Part shown: in pieces, positions 1-10,641 of the stretch
How positions within the stretch are numbered: the stretch's first letter is position 1
How the letters are laid out: each line of letters starts with the position of its first letter
Assembly (NCBI GenBank): GCA_037157565.1
Contig: JAZHRO010000024.1
Span: 210,861,501-210,925,500, forward strand
Reading direction: 5' to 3'
DNA length: 64,000 nt
Source of the DNA: Thalassia testudinum
Lineage: Eukaryota > Streptophyta > Magnoliopsida > Alismatales > Hydrocharitaceae
Notes under the pieces: generated by a model
What the model was told of the DNA's origin: nothing
Databases searched by the model: none
The model's input: only the letters and a program-made list of their open reading frames with translations
Translations under genes and position numbers: made by a program

Positions 1-840
1 TGACGTGGCACAATCTGGGCCGTTGATCTCCAGATCAACGGTCAGAACTTCTTGGGCCCATTGTAGGAGCTCCGGATGTCGGATTTGGCCAATCTTGAGT
101 CTGTTGGACTCAGTTCGTCGTTCTGAATCCATCCGTGCATTCCGATTGCTCATCTGAGGCCTGCTTTGACAAATGCTTACACAAATGGCCATTAATACAG
201 TTTATAAGCAATCTTGATACATGATGCATGTAATGCTCCTATTCTACTTATGTTGTGCCTTTTATTCTAAAGATGGGCCATATTCAACATAATTATTACC
301 CCCTTGTGTGGTGTTATCAGTCGTCCTGCCCCGTTCTCTGACATCCTTCATCGTTCTCCTTCATCCTACATCTTACCACTTTCGTCCGAGCGCTCCGTCA
401 TTGCGGTTCGTCCTCCAAGCAGTCGTCGAGGAGGATAACTTCTCTCTACCTTCTTTTACCACTTTCTAGTGTAGATTTCCTTCTTTCTAGTGTAGCAAGT
501 AGTTGTAATAAACATTCCTCTACGATAATGAAATCCATATTTATTCTATCTCTGTTTTCTCTTTATTTATAATATTCTCTCTCTTTGTTCTATTATTTAT
601 TCTTTAAGTAGATAGCTAGTTTAGATTCAATTCAAATGGCTATTCTGCTTTGTGACAAATAAAACAAACATGATTTTTAATCAAACGTCCGCCTCCCTGT
701 GTTCGACCCGGAATTCTTTTCAAGTTTCGGTTAAATTTATCGGTTGACGAATTTCTTCGCAAATCTCACTACAACGATGGGTTTTCAAAACTCAATTGCA
801 TTTGCGTACGTTTTCCGCTACAACAATACCTCTAAGAGGT
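1..840 (+). repeat. Probable LTR-derived sequence (U5-like end)
   Basis: No coding sequence is seen. Around 690-710 there is the 'CCCTGTGTTCGACC' type motif that recurs just inside the U5 end of several gypsy LTRs in this window (for example near 6695 and, reversed, near 17105). It is followed by a 'TTTCTTCGC...CTACAACGATGG' stretch like those LTR ends. This suggests the tail of a + strand gypsy-type LTR whose start lies left of the window. No primer site or TSD was found, so the boundary is a guess. Confidence 0.35.
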
Positions 841-1844
841 GTAGCTTAAGAAAAGGGCTTGTAACGGGCCAAATCACGCACTTGGCACACAGATCGTGTG
901 TGGAGAATGCAGGAGGGAAAGGCTGGTGTGGCAGCTAACGTGCGAATAGCGTGGGTGGGGCTTGTGATGGGTTCTGTGTGTGTAAGGAATGCGTAGCACG
1001 ACGTAGGCAGGGTTCTACGTGTGATTCGCATGTGCATGAAGCACGACCATGAGCTGGGAGCGACTGGCTAGTGTTTTGTGTGTAGAGCGCACTTGGGGTT
1101 CGTGCGAAATGCATTCTTCGCACGTTGGCTACATGCAAACTACTAGTAGAGTAAATGATGTCTATTTTAGCTGGAATTTAGTAGAGATGTCTGATGGGGC
1201 TTGGATTTTGTTTAGGATCAAGGGCTTGAAGTGTTACTTTAAAAAATTATGTCCAAGCCCTCATATCTTGGCAAAATTACATTTTACCCTTCATAAGATG
1301 CTTCTTTTCTTAATTCTCCTCTATAGCCTTCCATTCTCAAGTTCCACTCCCGCATTTTATTCCTCTGCAAATTAGGATTATTATAATATATTCAAATTAT
1401 TTATAAATGTAATTATGAGCCTAATATGCCTAGAATAATTATCATGCACTATTGTAGCCTAAATATGAAGTGTTTACTTAATAATTACCCTAATTTAAGC
1501 ATATTAAGTGTATTAACTATATAGTTATCAACCTCTAGTAGTGTCCCTCCATGTAGGGTGCCTTAGGGGGTCCCTTCCATCTGGCTAGCTAGGTAATTCA
1601 AGGGTTGAGGAGGTTTAGTCAAGCCCCAATTGCCCCTAGATTAGGTCCTATAGGGTTACACATTAAGGCTAGATATTGTTTCCTTGATTTGTTTAGTTAA
1701 GGGCACATATTCTCTTGTATGTTCCCTCCACATCTTGCTATTCTTCTGTAGTGCATGAATGGTTGGAGATCATTGCACCAACCTTTGAAAATTTTGTTCG
1801 TTAGGGAACTAAGAAGGAAATTTGAACCAAGAGATCTAGACTTA
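841..1844. other. Non-coding stretch before the old gag
   Basis: No convincing gene. The first 300 bases are G/T-rich with loose repeats of 'GTGTGTG' and 'CACGA'; 1370-1520 is AT-rich. The last few hundred bases lead directly into the decayed gag at 1845 and may be the untranslated leader of that old element. I see no tRNA-Asp-type primer site here. Confidence 0.3.
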
Positions 1845-2300
1845 ATGGAACAACCTCAAGGGAATCAGAACCCCCCACTTCAAAACCCACCTCAGAACCC
1901 TCCCAAGTAGGGTGAACAGATTCAATAGCTATATCAACACCTTGATAAATGGTTTGCAAACTGCCAACAGAATGTAGACCAACCTAAGCCTTTGCAGGAT
2001 TTCTATGATCCTGCCACCTATAATGGAGCATCTTTTATACAGGTTCCTGGGGATGACTTTGAGATAAAATCACAATGGATTAGTCTTATCCAAAACTATA
2101 TCCATGGACTTAACAATGAAGACTTGTTCCAACACATTGAGGATCTTACAACTCTTGGTCAAACTATAAAACCCAGAAACCTGAATCTTGATGTTTTGAC
2201 GATGAAATTATTCCCCTTATCCTTAAGGGACAAAGCTGCACATTGTTATAGAATGATAGGGAGGTCGATTAACTCATGGGAAAAGCTGAAAAGCTCTTTC
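1845..2300 (+). pseudogene. Decayed Athila-like gag, N-terminal part
   Basis: Reading from the ATG at 1845, the frame runs through two in-frame TAG stops into a region similar to the intact gag of this window. The shared features are the 'NxEDxFQHI' block, the 'LSLRDKAAHCY' block (intact: LLDKAAHWY) and 'SINSWEKLKSSF' (intact: PINTWEELQSEF). This is the retrotransposon Gag (capsid) domain of an Athila-type Ty3/gypsy element. The protein stops abruptly at the TSD CTTTC (2296-2300), where a foreign block begins. The next Gag residues resume at 16087, after the second CTTTC copy. The element is old: stops and substitutions are frequent. Confidence 0.8.
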
Positions 2301-3569
2301 TGATAGGGCTACTTTAATGGACTATAATTATGCATAAGAGCATTTGATTTGGAGTTGGAAATAGATTTCAAGCACGCATTACAAAAGAATATTAGTTAAG
2401 CTCGAAAATTACCATTCCTGCATTTTTCACTTGATGTGCTTCATTTGTATATGTTATTTACTTAATACACATTCATATACTGATTTATTAATTATGTATG
2501 TTTGTTTTCTTGCAGGAATTAATTGTGGATGAAGATTTGGAATGGCACCTTGGCATTTAATTTTTTGCAAAAGCAATCAACATTGTGCTTGCCTTCTTTG
2601 GCTCTTGATTTTGTATACTCCATTGAAAGGGAAAGAAAATGGTGGCTGACAAGAAAAGGAAAATAATCACCAAAGACCCACCATCTCTAATTTCTTTGAT
2701 CTCTCCATTTCTCCTTCTCTTTCCTATTTTTCCACCACCGCCTTTATTTTCCTTTTTTCCCGCTCTCTTTTTTCTTGGGAGGGAGCGCATGCACGAACCA
2801 AACGCCCCCTTCGTTCTTCTTCCTCCCCTCCGAGGACAAGAACAGGGTATCACCCACCTCTGCTCCATCTTCAGGTCCTTCCCTCTCATCGCTCAACCAC
2901 AGCCACCTTCCTCCTCACGAGCAGTAGGGCCCTCCATCCTTGACCACGTGACCACCCTTCTCCATTACATGATTCCTCCACTCCACCGTGCCTAAATGGA
3001 GAACCACCGTGCCTTTTTGCCTCCTCGACAGCGCCAACAGGGAGTAGCTCTGCTCCCAACTACAATCCTTCATAACCTCCTCGCCCCTGCTGCCTCCCTT
3101 TCTGTGAGCTATCGACGACTGCGACAACACCACACCCTCACCTCCTTCCCGTGTGACCATTGTGCTCGCACCCTCCTTTGCTCCACGTAGAGCAAACTAC
3201 AATAGCCACCTCGACATTGTGTTCCTCCGCACTTTGCCTCCTGTACCTAGGGAGTGGCAAGGGCGGCCCGCAATTCCACGACCTCCACCATCGACTCTCT
3301 CGAGCAATCACGATGCCCACAACCACCGTCCCAGTATTCTCGTTCTCGGTAGCGATAGGAGGGCAAGCACTACTGCGACCGCAACCCTCCTTCCTCGCTC
3401 CATGCCATTATTGCGACCACCCACCATGCTCCATCGTGCCATTGACAGCCATTACTGTGAGCCCTTCATTGTGACAATCGCGACTAATACTACATCCCTC
3501 TATTGCATCCTCCCGCGATCGTCTATTGCGTTGTTTTCATCGAGTTTTAAGAAATGCACATTGTAGTAC

Positions 3570-3890
3570 AGTCAACAAAAATGATATAACATTTAAAATT
3601 TATAAGTGCTCGAAAATCACAAGTCTGAGGTCGTTCGCAGGGAGCAAATTTGGAATTCATAACATTAATAACAATTAATTACAATGAGCACAATAATGAA
3701 TTGCAATCAAGATCTTTAATGAATAATGTACTCAAGAAATGTATTCACTAATGCAAATGCATCTCAAGAATTAGTTGGGTAAAAGGAAATCAGGAACCCT
3801 AAAAAGAATGGTGATTTAAATCACCTTTTAGTCCCTCAAATTAAACATATATCCTACAACTCAAATTACTCAATTTTGCTACAGTGGTTT
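3570..3890 (-). repeat. Fragment of an Athila-type LTR, U5 end, antisense
   Basis: The segment 'GCTCGAAAATCACAAGTCTG' followed by 'AGGTCGTTCGCAGGGAGCAA' (about 3608-3648) matches in layout the left end of the intact - strand Athila LTR, where 'ACTCGAACAACTAGAG...GAGGTCGAACACAGGGAGCAA' is found near 17075-17130. It is cut off at 3890 by the start of a + strand LTR. It could be the U5 end of the - strand LTR that continues at about 7091-10151, split by insertion of the 3891-6830 LTR. Confidence 0.45.
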
Positions 3891-4718
3891 TGATGAGAAC
3901 CTCATCATGAGCCATAATTAGCTCATTATGACCTAAGAAAGAGAATAAAAGCTCCTACATAACCTAAAGAAGGGCCTAATTCAAGGAAGAACTGTTCTGA
4001 GAAGAAAACATGAAATAAAGGGTAAAACTATAATTTTTTCATTGTAGTACATCAACAGGATTTCTCAGAGGCTAAACATAGGTCAAATGGTCTGAAGAAG
4101 ATAAAAAGTGAGTTGATTCAATCAGAAAAGGGTTCTTGTGCAAGCTAAGAATTAAATGACATCTTGCAACCCTAAAACAGACTCATTTAATTCAACAAGG
4201 TTCTGGTCAAGATAAAAATAAATTAAACCCTCTAAAATTCATGGAAAAATAGCCCCTATGGTTTAGAACCTTCAAATTGGCCTTTGGAACCTATTTTTGA
4301 CCTAGATGGGGGTCCTAGCTAAATATTTGACCTAATTTGGGTTTTTGTGTAAAATGTCCAGTCAAATATGGTCAAACATAAAATTCAACTTCACCATTGG
4401 ATTCCTTATGTCCAAATTAGGTTTGTACTAAAATTTGGACCTAAGGGAAGGTCATCTTGACCTGCTTTGCAAAATAGATCACCCAATTACATTTTGACCC
4501 CTATCTTTTGAAATTCATTACATAGACCCCCCTATCTTCCTCGCCACTCTTACAATTAGGTCCCTCCACCATTAAAATGGAGGAATCCTGCTCCGGCGAG
4601 GATCCAAGGAGGATTGCTCCCTGATTCCTCAAAGATCTCCTCCCAGATTTGGAAGGGGGATTCTCTGAGGAATTCCCTTCCATTTGAGCATGATCCCATG
4701 ACGTGATTTGCACCCAAT

Positions 4719-4740
4719 CTCTTGTGCGAACGCACGAGAG
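4719..4740 (+). promoter_or_regulatory. U3 palindrome of the Athila LTR
   Basis: Arms CTCTTGTGCG and CGCACGAGAG surround a 2-bp centre, with one arm mismatch. The same element is perfect in the intact Athila LTRs (18800-18821 and 29637-29658), and in all three the gap to the TATA box is 87 bp. Confidence 0.55.
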
Positions 4741-4827
4741 ATACGGGTATCTCTCTGAATCCTACTCTGGCGAGGACTCTTGCATTTGGAAGCTTGTCTT
4801 CCAAGCATAAGAGCCCTTGCCAGCACC

Positions 4828-4835
4828 TATAAAAA
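4828..4835 (+). promoter_or_regulatory. TATA box of the + strand Athila LTR
   Basis: TATAAAAA lies in the context CAGCACCTATAAAAAG, which is conserved in the intact LTR family (on the - strand, TATAAAA at 18706-18712 within CAGCACCTATAAAAC). Transcription would start about 30 bp downstream, defining the U3/R boundary. Confidence 0.6.
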
Positions 4836-6039
4836 GACCCTCACCTCCAGCCGCACAAAATTGGCTTGACTTGGCCGGAGAACCACCTCCAATTCGTCCT
4901 CTCTCTCTAGCCAAGTGTCCAGCAGGCTCCGGAGATCCCTTCTCCTCCTTCTCGTCACTCTGCCACAATACCAGTGGCAGAGCCATCTTCGTCTCCTTCC
5001 TTCGCGTAGCGCAATACCTGCGCGCGTGCTTCCAGCCCTTCATCATCACCGTTCTCCCTCCACTGGAAGTCTTCTTCTCTGGCGGTGGCAGGTACGACCA
5101 GCTGCTCGCCTACCCCCCTTCGTCCACTTAATTAGGTCAAAACACTTCCCCTCTCTCCTCTCTTCATTTCCCCTATTTTTATTTCTACTTTCGACCCCTC
5201 GACGCCGCAGTCCACCACCATCGTTCCCACCTTCGGCTGAGCACCAACGAAGGCGCTCTCGTCGCTCCACCCATCCACACGCCTCGCCACCTACCTCATC
5301 ACCTCCGCCACCATCCATTGAGCACATTCCACCCCTTCATTGACCGCCATCACTTCCCTAAATACCCCCCGACCTAACCCACTTCCACGGCCACAGAGTG
5401 ACCTAGGCACGCACTCCTAGGCCACCCCGCGGCCAGCCACCCACCGCCTCACCTTTGCCGTGACACGACGAAGCTTCACATGTGCTCTAATGAGGCTGCA
5501 AGGTCGTATTCATGAGTTTTAGGTCAGGCCCCCTACCACCATTAGCGACGGCTTGAAGGAGCTCGCAAGCAGCGCTCTAGGCTGCATTGCTCCAGGTCTC
5601 CAGGTTCAGGAGACATGGGCTAGTCTCACAAACACATCTAGCAAGGGAGCAGCCTTAGCGAGGAACCCAGCTGCGGCAACTGAGTGGAAGTTCTCCTGCG
5701 GGCGCGCGAGTGAAGCGGGTGGGACTTTTAGTCCCACCTCGGAAACTCAGGAGTGAGGTGCCCACTCGGAAACTCATGAGTGAGGTGCCCACTTTAAATT
5801 GAATTTGTGTTTTTAGTTGATCGCCTCAAGTAACACGGGGTGAGGTCCCTCGCCCATGTACACCCGCCTCGTCCGTGACCTATGCCCTCGCACTCCTCGC
5901 GCACCACACCCACACCGGTGCACCTGGACCAGAGCATGCGAAACCTGACCCGATTACTTGGCCTAGCTCTAGGAGAGCAAATCGAAGAGAGAAATAGAGA
6001 GAGAGTACGTGGGGAGGGTAGGGGTAGGTTTTGCTCCAC

Positions 6040-6540
6040 TGTGTGCAGGGAAAAGAAGAAAGGAAGAGGAAGGCGCAGCCGAAGAGAAAGAAAGAGAAGG
6101 AAGGAAGAGGCACAGCTGAAGAAGAAAGAGAAGGGCAGGAGAAGGAAGCTGAGGCTAAGGCAGAAGGCAAGAGCCAAAGAAAGAAGAAAGGAAGAGGAAG
6201 GAAGCTGTGGCCACAGAGAAGCCAAGAACCAAAGAAGAAGGAAGGAGAAAGCAGTAAGGAAGGCAAAAGCCAAAGGAAAGAGAAGGCACTGTAGCTGCAA
6301 AGGCAGAGGAAAGGAAGAATAAGAAGTAAGGAGAAATCAAGGAAGAAGAAGTCCAAGGCAAGCACGCAGAGAAAGAAAAGAACTAAAGAGAAAAGAGGAG
6401 AAAGAAGAAGAAGGAAGCTAAGGAAAGAGGAAAGTTGGAGAAAGAAAGAAGGAAAAAGATGAGAAGCCAATAAGCAAAGAAGAACCAAAGAAGAAGAAGA
6501 AAAGAGAGAAGCAAGAAGAAGCTAAAGAAGAGAGCCAAGA
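6040..6540 (+). repeat. Polypurine-rich tract in LTR R/U5
   Basis: About 500 bases are almost entirely A and G on the + strand (GAAGAAAG-like units with few pyrimidines). Long apparent reading frames on both strands here come from this low complexity and are not genes. The intact Athila LTR has the equivalent tract as pyrimidines on the + strand (about 17240-17460), that is, also purine-rich on its sense strand. Confidence 0.75.
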
Positions 6541-6833
6541 AAAGAATCAACCTTTTTATTCTATTCCCCTCAATTTCTCTTCTATTTTGCTACATTTTAA
6601 TTCATAAACTTCTACATTCTATTTTGAATTAGATTTTAAGTAAATTTAAGTGTTCAAATTACATTATTGAGATTAGTGAATAAATACTATTTGCTCCCTG
6701 TGTTCAACCTCAGATACTTAGGTTTTCGAGTAATAAATTTCTTATTTGTTTTCAATGCTTGATCCCTTATACTACTATGCGACGCAACATCTTTTATCAT
6801 TTCAAAGCCCCGATTGAGCGCCTGTCAACATTT

Positions 6834-6851
6834 TGGCACCGTTGCCGGGGA
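6834..6851 (+). promoter_or_regulatory. Primer binding site, tRNA-Asp type
   Basis: TGGCACCGTTGCCGGGGA lies three bases after the LTR end. It is complementary to the 3' end of plant tRNA-Asp with one mismatch (A for G at position 5). This marks the LTR at 3891-6830 as a 5' LTR of a + strand element, as in Athila-lineage retrotransposons. Confidence 0.75.
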
Positions 6852-7090
6852 AGATCAAGTGGTTGATAAATAGGTTTCCCAACCACTTATTGAATATCCA
6901 CGTTAGCATAGATATCAAATAACTCCACAGTACCTCAACCAATATTAGATGTCCGGTATAATCCCCAGACGACTTAATCGTTTCCAAGTAGCACAAGGCA
7001 CATGAGAACCAGCATAGAGAATCAGCAGCCTCAAGCAATCACAAAGCCTAAAAAATGGCTAAGTATAGAGCACATAGGCATGCATCCTGA
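6852..7090 (+). other. Short internal remnant after the primer site
   Basis: About 240 bases follow the primer site before sequence of a different, oppositely oriented LTR begins. No coding similarity to gag is visible. It is probably the untranslated leader of the + strand element, truncated by deletion or insertion. Confidence 0.35.
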
Positions 7091-7954
7091 GGAGCATAGT
7101 TCAAAACCCTCCCCCTTCCTCCTCATATTTTCTTCTCTCTAAGCTGGGTATACAGGTAGGAATAGTAATGGGTAAACGGGTCGAGGTCCATCCCAGCGTG
7201 CATGTAGGCATGGGTGTGGGTGCGTAGGGGTGAGGGAACCTTACCCCCAGTGTCTGAGGTGATAAGCCCTCAACACAAAACCCTCTTATATGGTGTTGGC
7301 AACGTCTTCACATACGATGTGGCACTAAATGTGCCCTTCGTCTTCACGCGAAGTTGCGGAGGATTGGAGCATCTGATTCAAGCAGCTACCATTGTTCGTC
7401 CTCTAATCCAAGACCCGGGGAGCCTTCGTGGTGACTGTTCACATCTATTAGAGGTGGAAGTAGGTTTGGAGGTCAGTGAATGGAGGCGGAGAGCAGCATT
7501 GAATCGGCGGTGACAACGAAGTGTTTGGCGAACCTTGAAATACATGAACATAGACTTTAGACCCCGATTAATAGGTTCATGAGCATCGCTGGATCATGGA
7601 GAAGGTAGTGGTGGTGTTCTTGTGGCAATTGGGAGAGTGTGGAGGTGTGATGGTGATGATCTTGTGGAGTTTTTATGGGTTGTTTGGTGGAGGTCTCCAG
7701 GGGTCAAAAGCTCCAATAAAGTTGGGACTTTGGATTCATTCCTAGGATGAGAGGGAGGTTCAGGTGGCAGTTGTTTGTGGTTTGGTGGCATATAGCGGTT
7801 GGGCAAAGCTCACCGGAACTTCGCCGGCCGCGAAGAAGACAGAGGAGGAAGGAGGTGTGTAGGGGTCGAAATAAGAGGGGAAGGGTTTAGGGAAGATTTG
7901 GAAAGGGAAAGGATAGAGTAGACCTAACTAGTGGATGGAAGGGAAGGAATTTGG

Positions 7955-8943
7955 TGTAAGTACCTCTATTTTGATGAAACAAAATTATATTTTATTGTGA
8001 ACTAATCTTTTAGGATCACGCTCGTACAAATCAAGTCAATTATCCTCCATGTGGATCAAAGTGAAGATTATCTTTAGTCAATGTAATTCTTTTATATTTC
8101 TTGAGTGTAGAATTACTGTAAGGAACCTCAGGATTAAAGACAAACCTTTCTAAATCGTAAAATAAACATCTAGACAATGTTGATCGACCAAAATATTAGA
8201 ATTGATCGATCAAAATAAGAATAATGATCGACCAAATTAGCCTAATGATTAAATCCGATTTTCCCCCACTTGATTAACCAATTAACTATTTGATCGATTA
8301 ACAATTGATCGACCAATTAAGTTAATTGATTGACCAAAATGAAAATTGATCGACCAATTTGGTTCGAATGATTTTTCTCAACATTCCAAGAATGCTTCGT
8401 TTTCATCTATAAATAGGGTTCCACACTCCTCATTTCAAAACATACTTTAAAAGAAAAATCCATATAGAAAAAGAGCTCTCATGATTTCTCTCAAAGTGCT
8501 TCTACGTGTCTGTTTTCATGCTCTTCAAAGCACGTCGATTTGAACCTCTGCAAAAATCCAGTTTGACTTTCCTTGAGGTTCCATAGGATTATATTGTTTT
8601 ATTTTACTTGTTGCTTTGATTACGGATTCCAAGTTGTTGGGAGAAATCTGTTGTTGTTGTTGTTGTTTTTGTTTCTCTTCACGCTAAAAAGAGAAGTGGT
8701 TTGTAAGAGATTGTGCCACCTTTGTTCAAGTGGTACGTTAGTGGATTGACTAGGTTGCCTAGTCAGGAAAATCCTAAGCTGGGAGGCTTAGGTAGTGGTT
8801 TTACCCATAGGGATTTCCACTATAAATCTTTGTATATATTGTGTGATTATTTTTGTGTGCTATATTTTTATCATAATCGATATCACACTTGATCTTGTAT
8901 TGCGGCTAAGTAAGATCCGCAGGCACGCAAACTCTCATGTGGC
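7955..8943 (+). repeat. Copia-type LTR inserted in the Athila LTR
   Basis: It starts TGTAAGTACCTCTATTTTGA, resembling the start of the copia LTR at 10642 (TGTTGGTGC...ATTTTGATGA). Near its end it has 'ATTGTGTGATTATTTTTGTG', like 'ATTGTGTGATTGTTCATTTTGTG' in that LTR. A TATA-like 'TATAAATAG' near 8410, a (TTG)n run near 8650 and 'GGAAAATCCTAAGCTGGGAGGCTTAGG' also parallel copia LTR structure. The array of palindromic 12-mers at 8180-8357 is in its U3. No exact TSD was found and the right end is approximate. Confidence 0.5.
8180..8357 (+). repeat. Array of TTGATCGACCAA palindromic 12-mers
   Basis: Eight copies of a 12-mer close to TTGATCGATCAA lie in 178 bp: 8180, 8202 (the perfect palindrome), 8224, 8270, 8290, 8305, 8326 and 8346. 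Spacing is irregular (15-46 bp), so this is not a simple tandem repeat. The position upstream of the putative TATA box suggests U3 regulatory sites. Confidence 0.65.
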
Positions 8944-10641
8944 ACCGATTGTGATTGGCCGACGCTGCGGACTAAGAGAGCTCCGTTGAGGGAGATGATG
9001 AGGAAGAAAGGCTTTGGTGGCCTCCGCGTTGACCAGCGAGAGGCAGAAGTAGCTAAGGAAGAAGGACTAGCCAATTTGGTTGTTGGCTGGTCTGAAGATG
9101 GAGTTGAGGAGCGTAGTTGGAGTCAAGCTGGAGGTTGGCTAGAGAAGGGAAGAATAGAGGTGTTTTGGGGTTAAACTCGATTGCTTGACATGCTGGAACC
9201 TAGAGTTCTATTTATAGAGCTCAAATCTGTACTCTAAAGCAAGGAAAGAGGCCATAAGAGACAGATTTGGAATCAAGAGAAATCGTACGATTTTCTTGGA
9301 TTCGTGAGGTCTTCTAGCTCCCAATCAGGAGCTAAAATCTTGCTTAAATGGTTCTCCATTGTGTGAACACCAATCCCACCAAATTTGGTGGGATTTGGTG
9401 CTGATTCGATGCAGTTTCAAGTCGATCAAAGGCTGATGCTTCTCGGTTGACCTCTCAATGGCACTAAGGACCTAAGTGCAAGGAAGATGAGAAAGATAGG
9501 GCCCTATTTTCAAGGAATTTCGAAAGCTAGGGATCTGATTGAGAGAAATAGAGTTTCTAGGGACTGAATAACAAACTAGGTCAAGATGGACTTTGATTGG
9601 GTCCAAATTTTGGCCTTAACCAAATTTGGACCCAAGGAATATAATGGTGAACTTAGATTTGAGTTTTAACCACAGTGATTAGGTAAATTGCACAAAAGCC
9701 CAAATTAGGGTAGAATCCCATTTGAAACTCTGTTATAGGTCAAAATAGGTTCAGATGGTCAAACCAAGGGTACCAAACCTCTTAGAATATTTTTATATAA
9801 ATTTTATAAGATTTAGATGAATTTTATTCTGACCAGAACCTCTTCAATTCAAGTGGGTTTGAAATTAGGGTTTTATGTACTAATTCGATTCTTGAAATGA
9901 GTGAAACCCTGTTTCTGTCTTGTGGACCTACTTTTTAGTCTTTAATGCTTAATTGACCTTTAATTAACTCTTGAGTGACCCCGTTGTTAATCTGTGTTTG
10001 TGATGTGTTAAAACTGCAGAATTAACCCTATTTATTATTTTCTTCTCGAAATGGATCAGTGTGGAATGATGGTTCTCAGGCAATCATTTAGGAGCATTTG
10101 TCTCTCGATTTCAACTAATTCTGGTTATGGTGAATGATGGTGTTACCATCACCATCCACCACGATTGGTGGTGATAGCACTGACTCCATCATCGTTGCCT
10201 CCGCTTAGGCAAGCGTGGTGACAACACGTTCGTCTCCGTCACCGTACTGCATCCACACCGTGACTCTTCCTCAACGTTCCTGTCATCGTACCATGTTCGC
10301 AATAGCATGTTCTCATCGCAACCTTGCATCCACTGTGATCTACTGAGTTTTCCTTACCTCTATAGTTCTTTTATTTTTCTTGTTATTGACATTACCAGTT
10401 GTTATCGTTATATTTGACCATTGAACCTATTTGCGTACTATTGCCTCCCTGTGGAGACATCATATTTTTTCTGCGGTTCAATGTTGATTTGATTTTTATA
10501 TGGATGATGAGACTCATATTTGAAGTTGATTACTTATTTGATGTGTTCTTATTTGACTATACTTGTTGATTTGGGATTTTTCCACCATGTTTTGTACTAC
10601 GATGACACATCATTATTATTGACTTTTATTACTCTTGTTTG

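Larger units (their letters stand above)
3891..6830 (+). repeat. Athila-type 5' LTR, + strand
   Basis: This 2940-bp LTR starts TGATGAGAACCTCATCATGA, the same terminus as the intact Athila LTR (reverse complement of 19638 leftward). It ends ...CCTGTCAACA directly before a tRNA-Asp-type primer site at 6834. It contains a TATA box at 4828 and a near-perfect palindrome at 4719-4740 as U3 elements, then a long purine-rich tract at about 6040-6540. No partner LTR in the same orientation was found, so the rest of this element is deleted or displaced. Divergence from the intact family is high, indicating an older subfamily. Confidence 0.75.
7091..10151 (-). repeat. Athila-type LTR, - strand, interrupted
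   Basis: The left part ('AAAACCCTCCC', 'GATAAGCCCTCAACACAAAACC') parallels the solo LTR at 30827-33004. The right part (about 9560-10151) carries the U3 segment with 'TTAGAATATTTTTATA', 'TTTTATTCTGACCAGAACCT' and 'TTTGAAATTAGGGTTTT', also shared with the solo and intact LTRs, and ends ...GTTACCATCA. A TATAAATA box lies on the - strand at 9209-9216, with a palindrome AAATCGTACGATTT at 9280-9293 upstream of it. A copia-type LTR interrupts it from about 7955. The left boundary is uncertain, because 3570-3890 may be its displaced end. Confidence 0.6.

Noticed and set aside
2506..2560. Exon-like piece after a TTTTCTTGCAG acceptor, reading ELIVDEDLEWHLGI then stop
   Set aside because: Too short to assign to a gene and no neighbouring exon was found; it may be chance.
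5880..6488. Long overlapping frames on both strands (Lys/Arg/Glu-rich on +, Leu/Phe/Ser-rich on -)
   Set aside because: They come from the polypurine tract of an LTR; both strands are open because of low complexity, with no domain.
7214..7513. A 99-residue frame starting MWVRRGEGTLPPV
   Set aside because: Lies in the GC-rich part of a decayed Athila LTR; no similarity or motif is recognisable.
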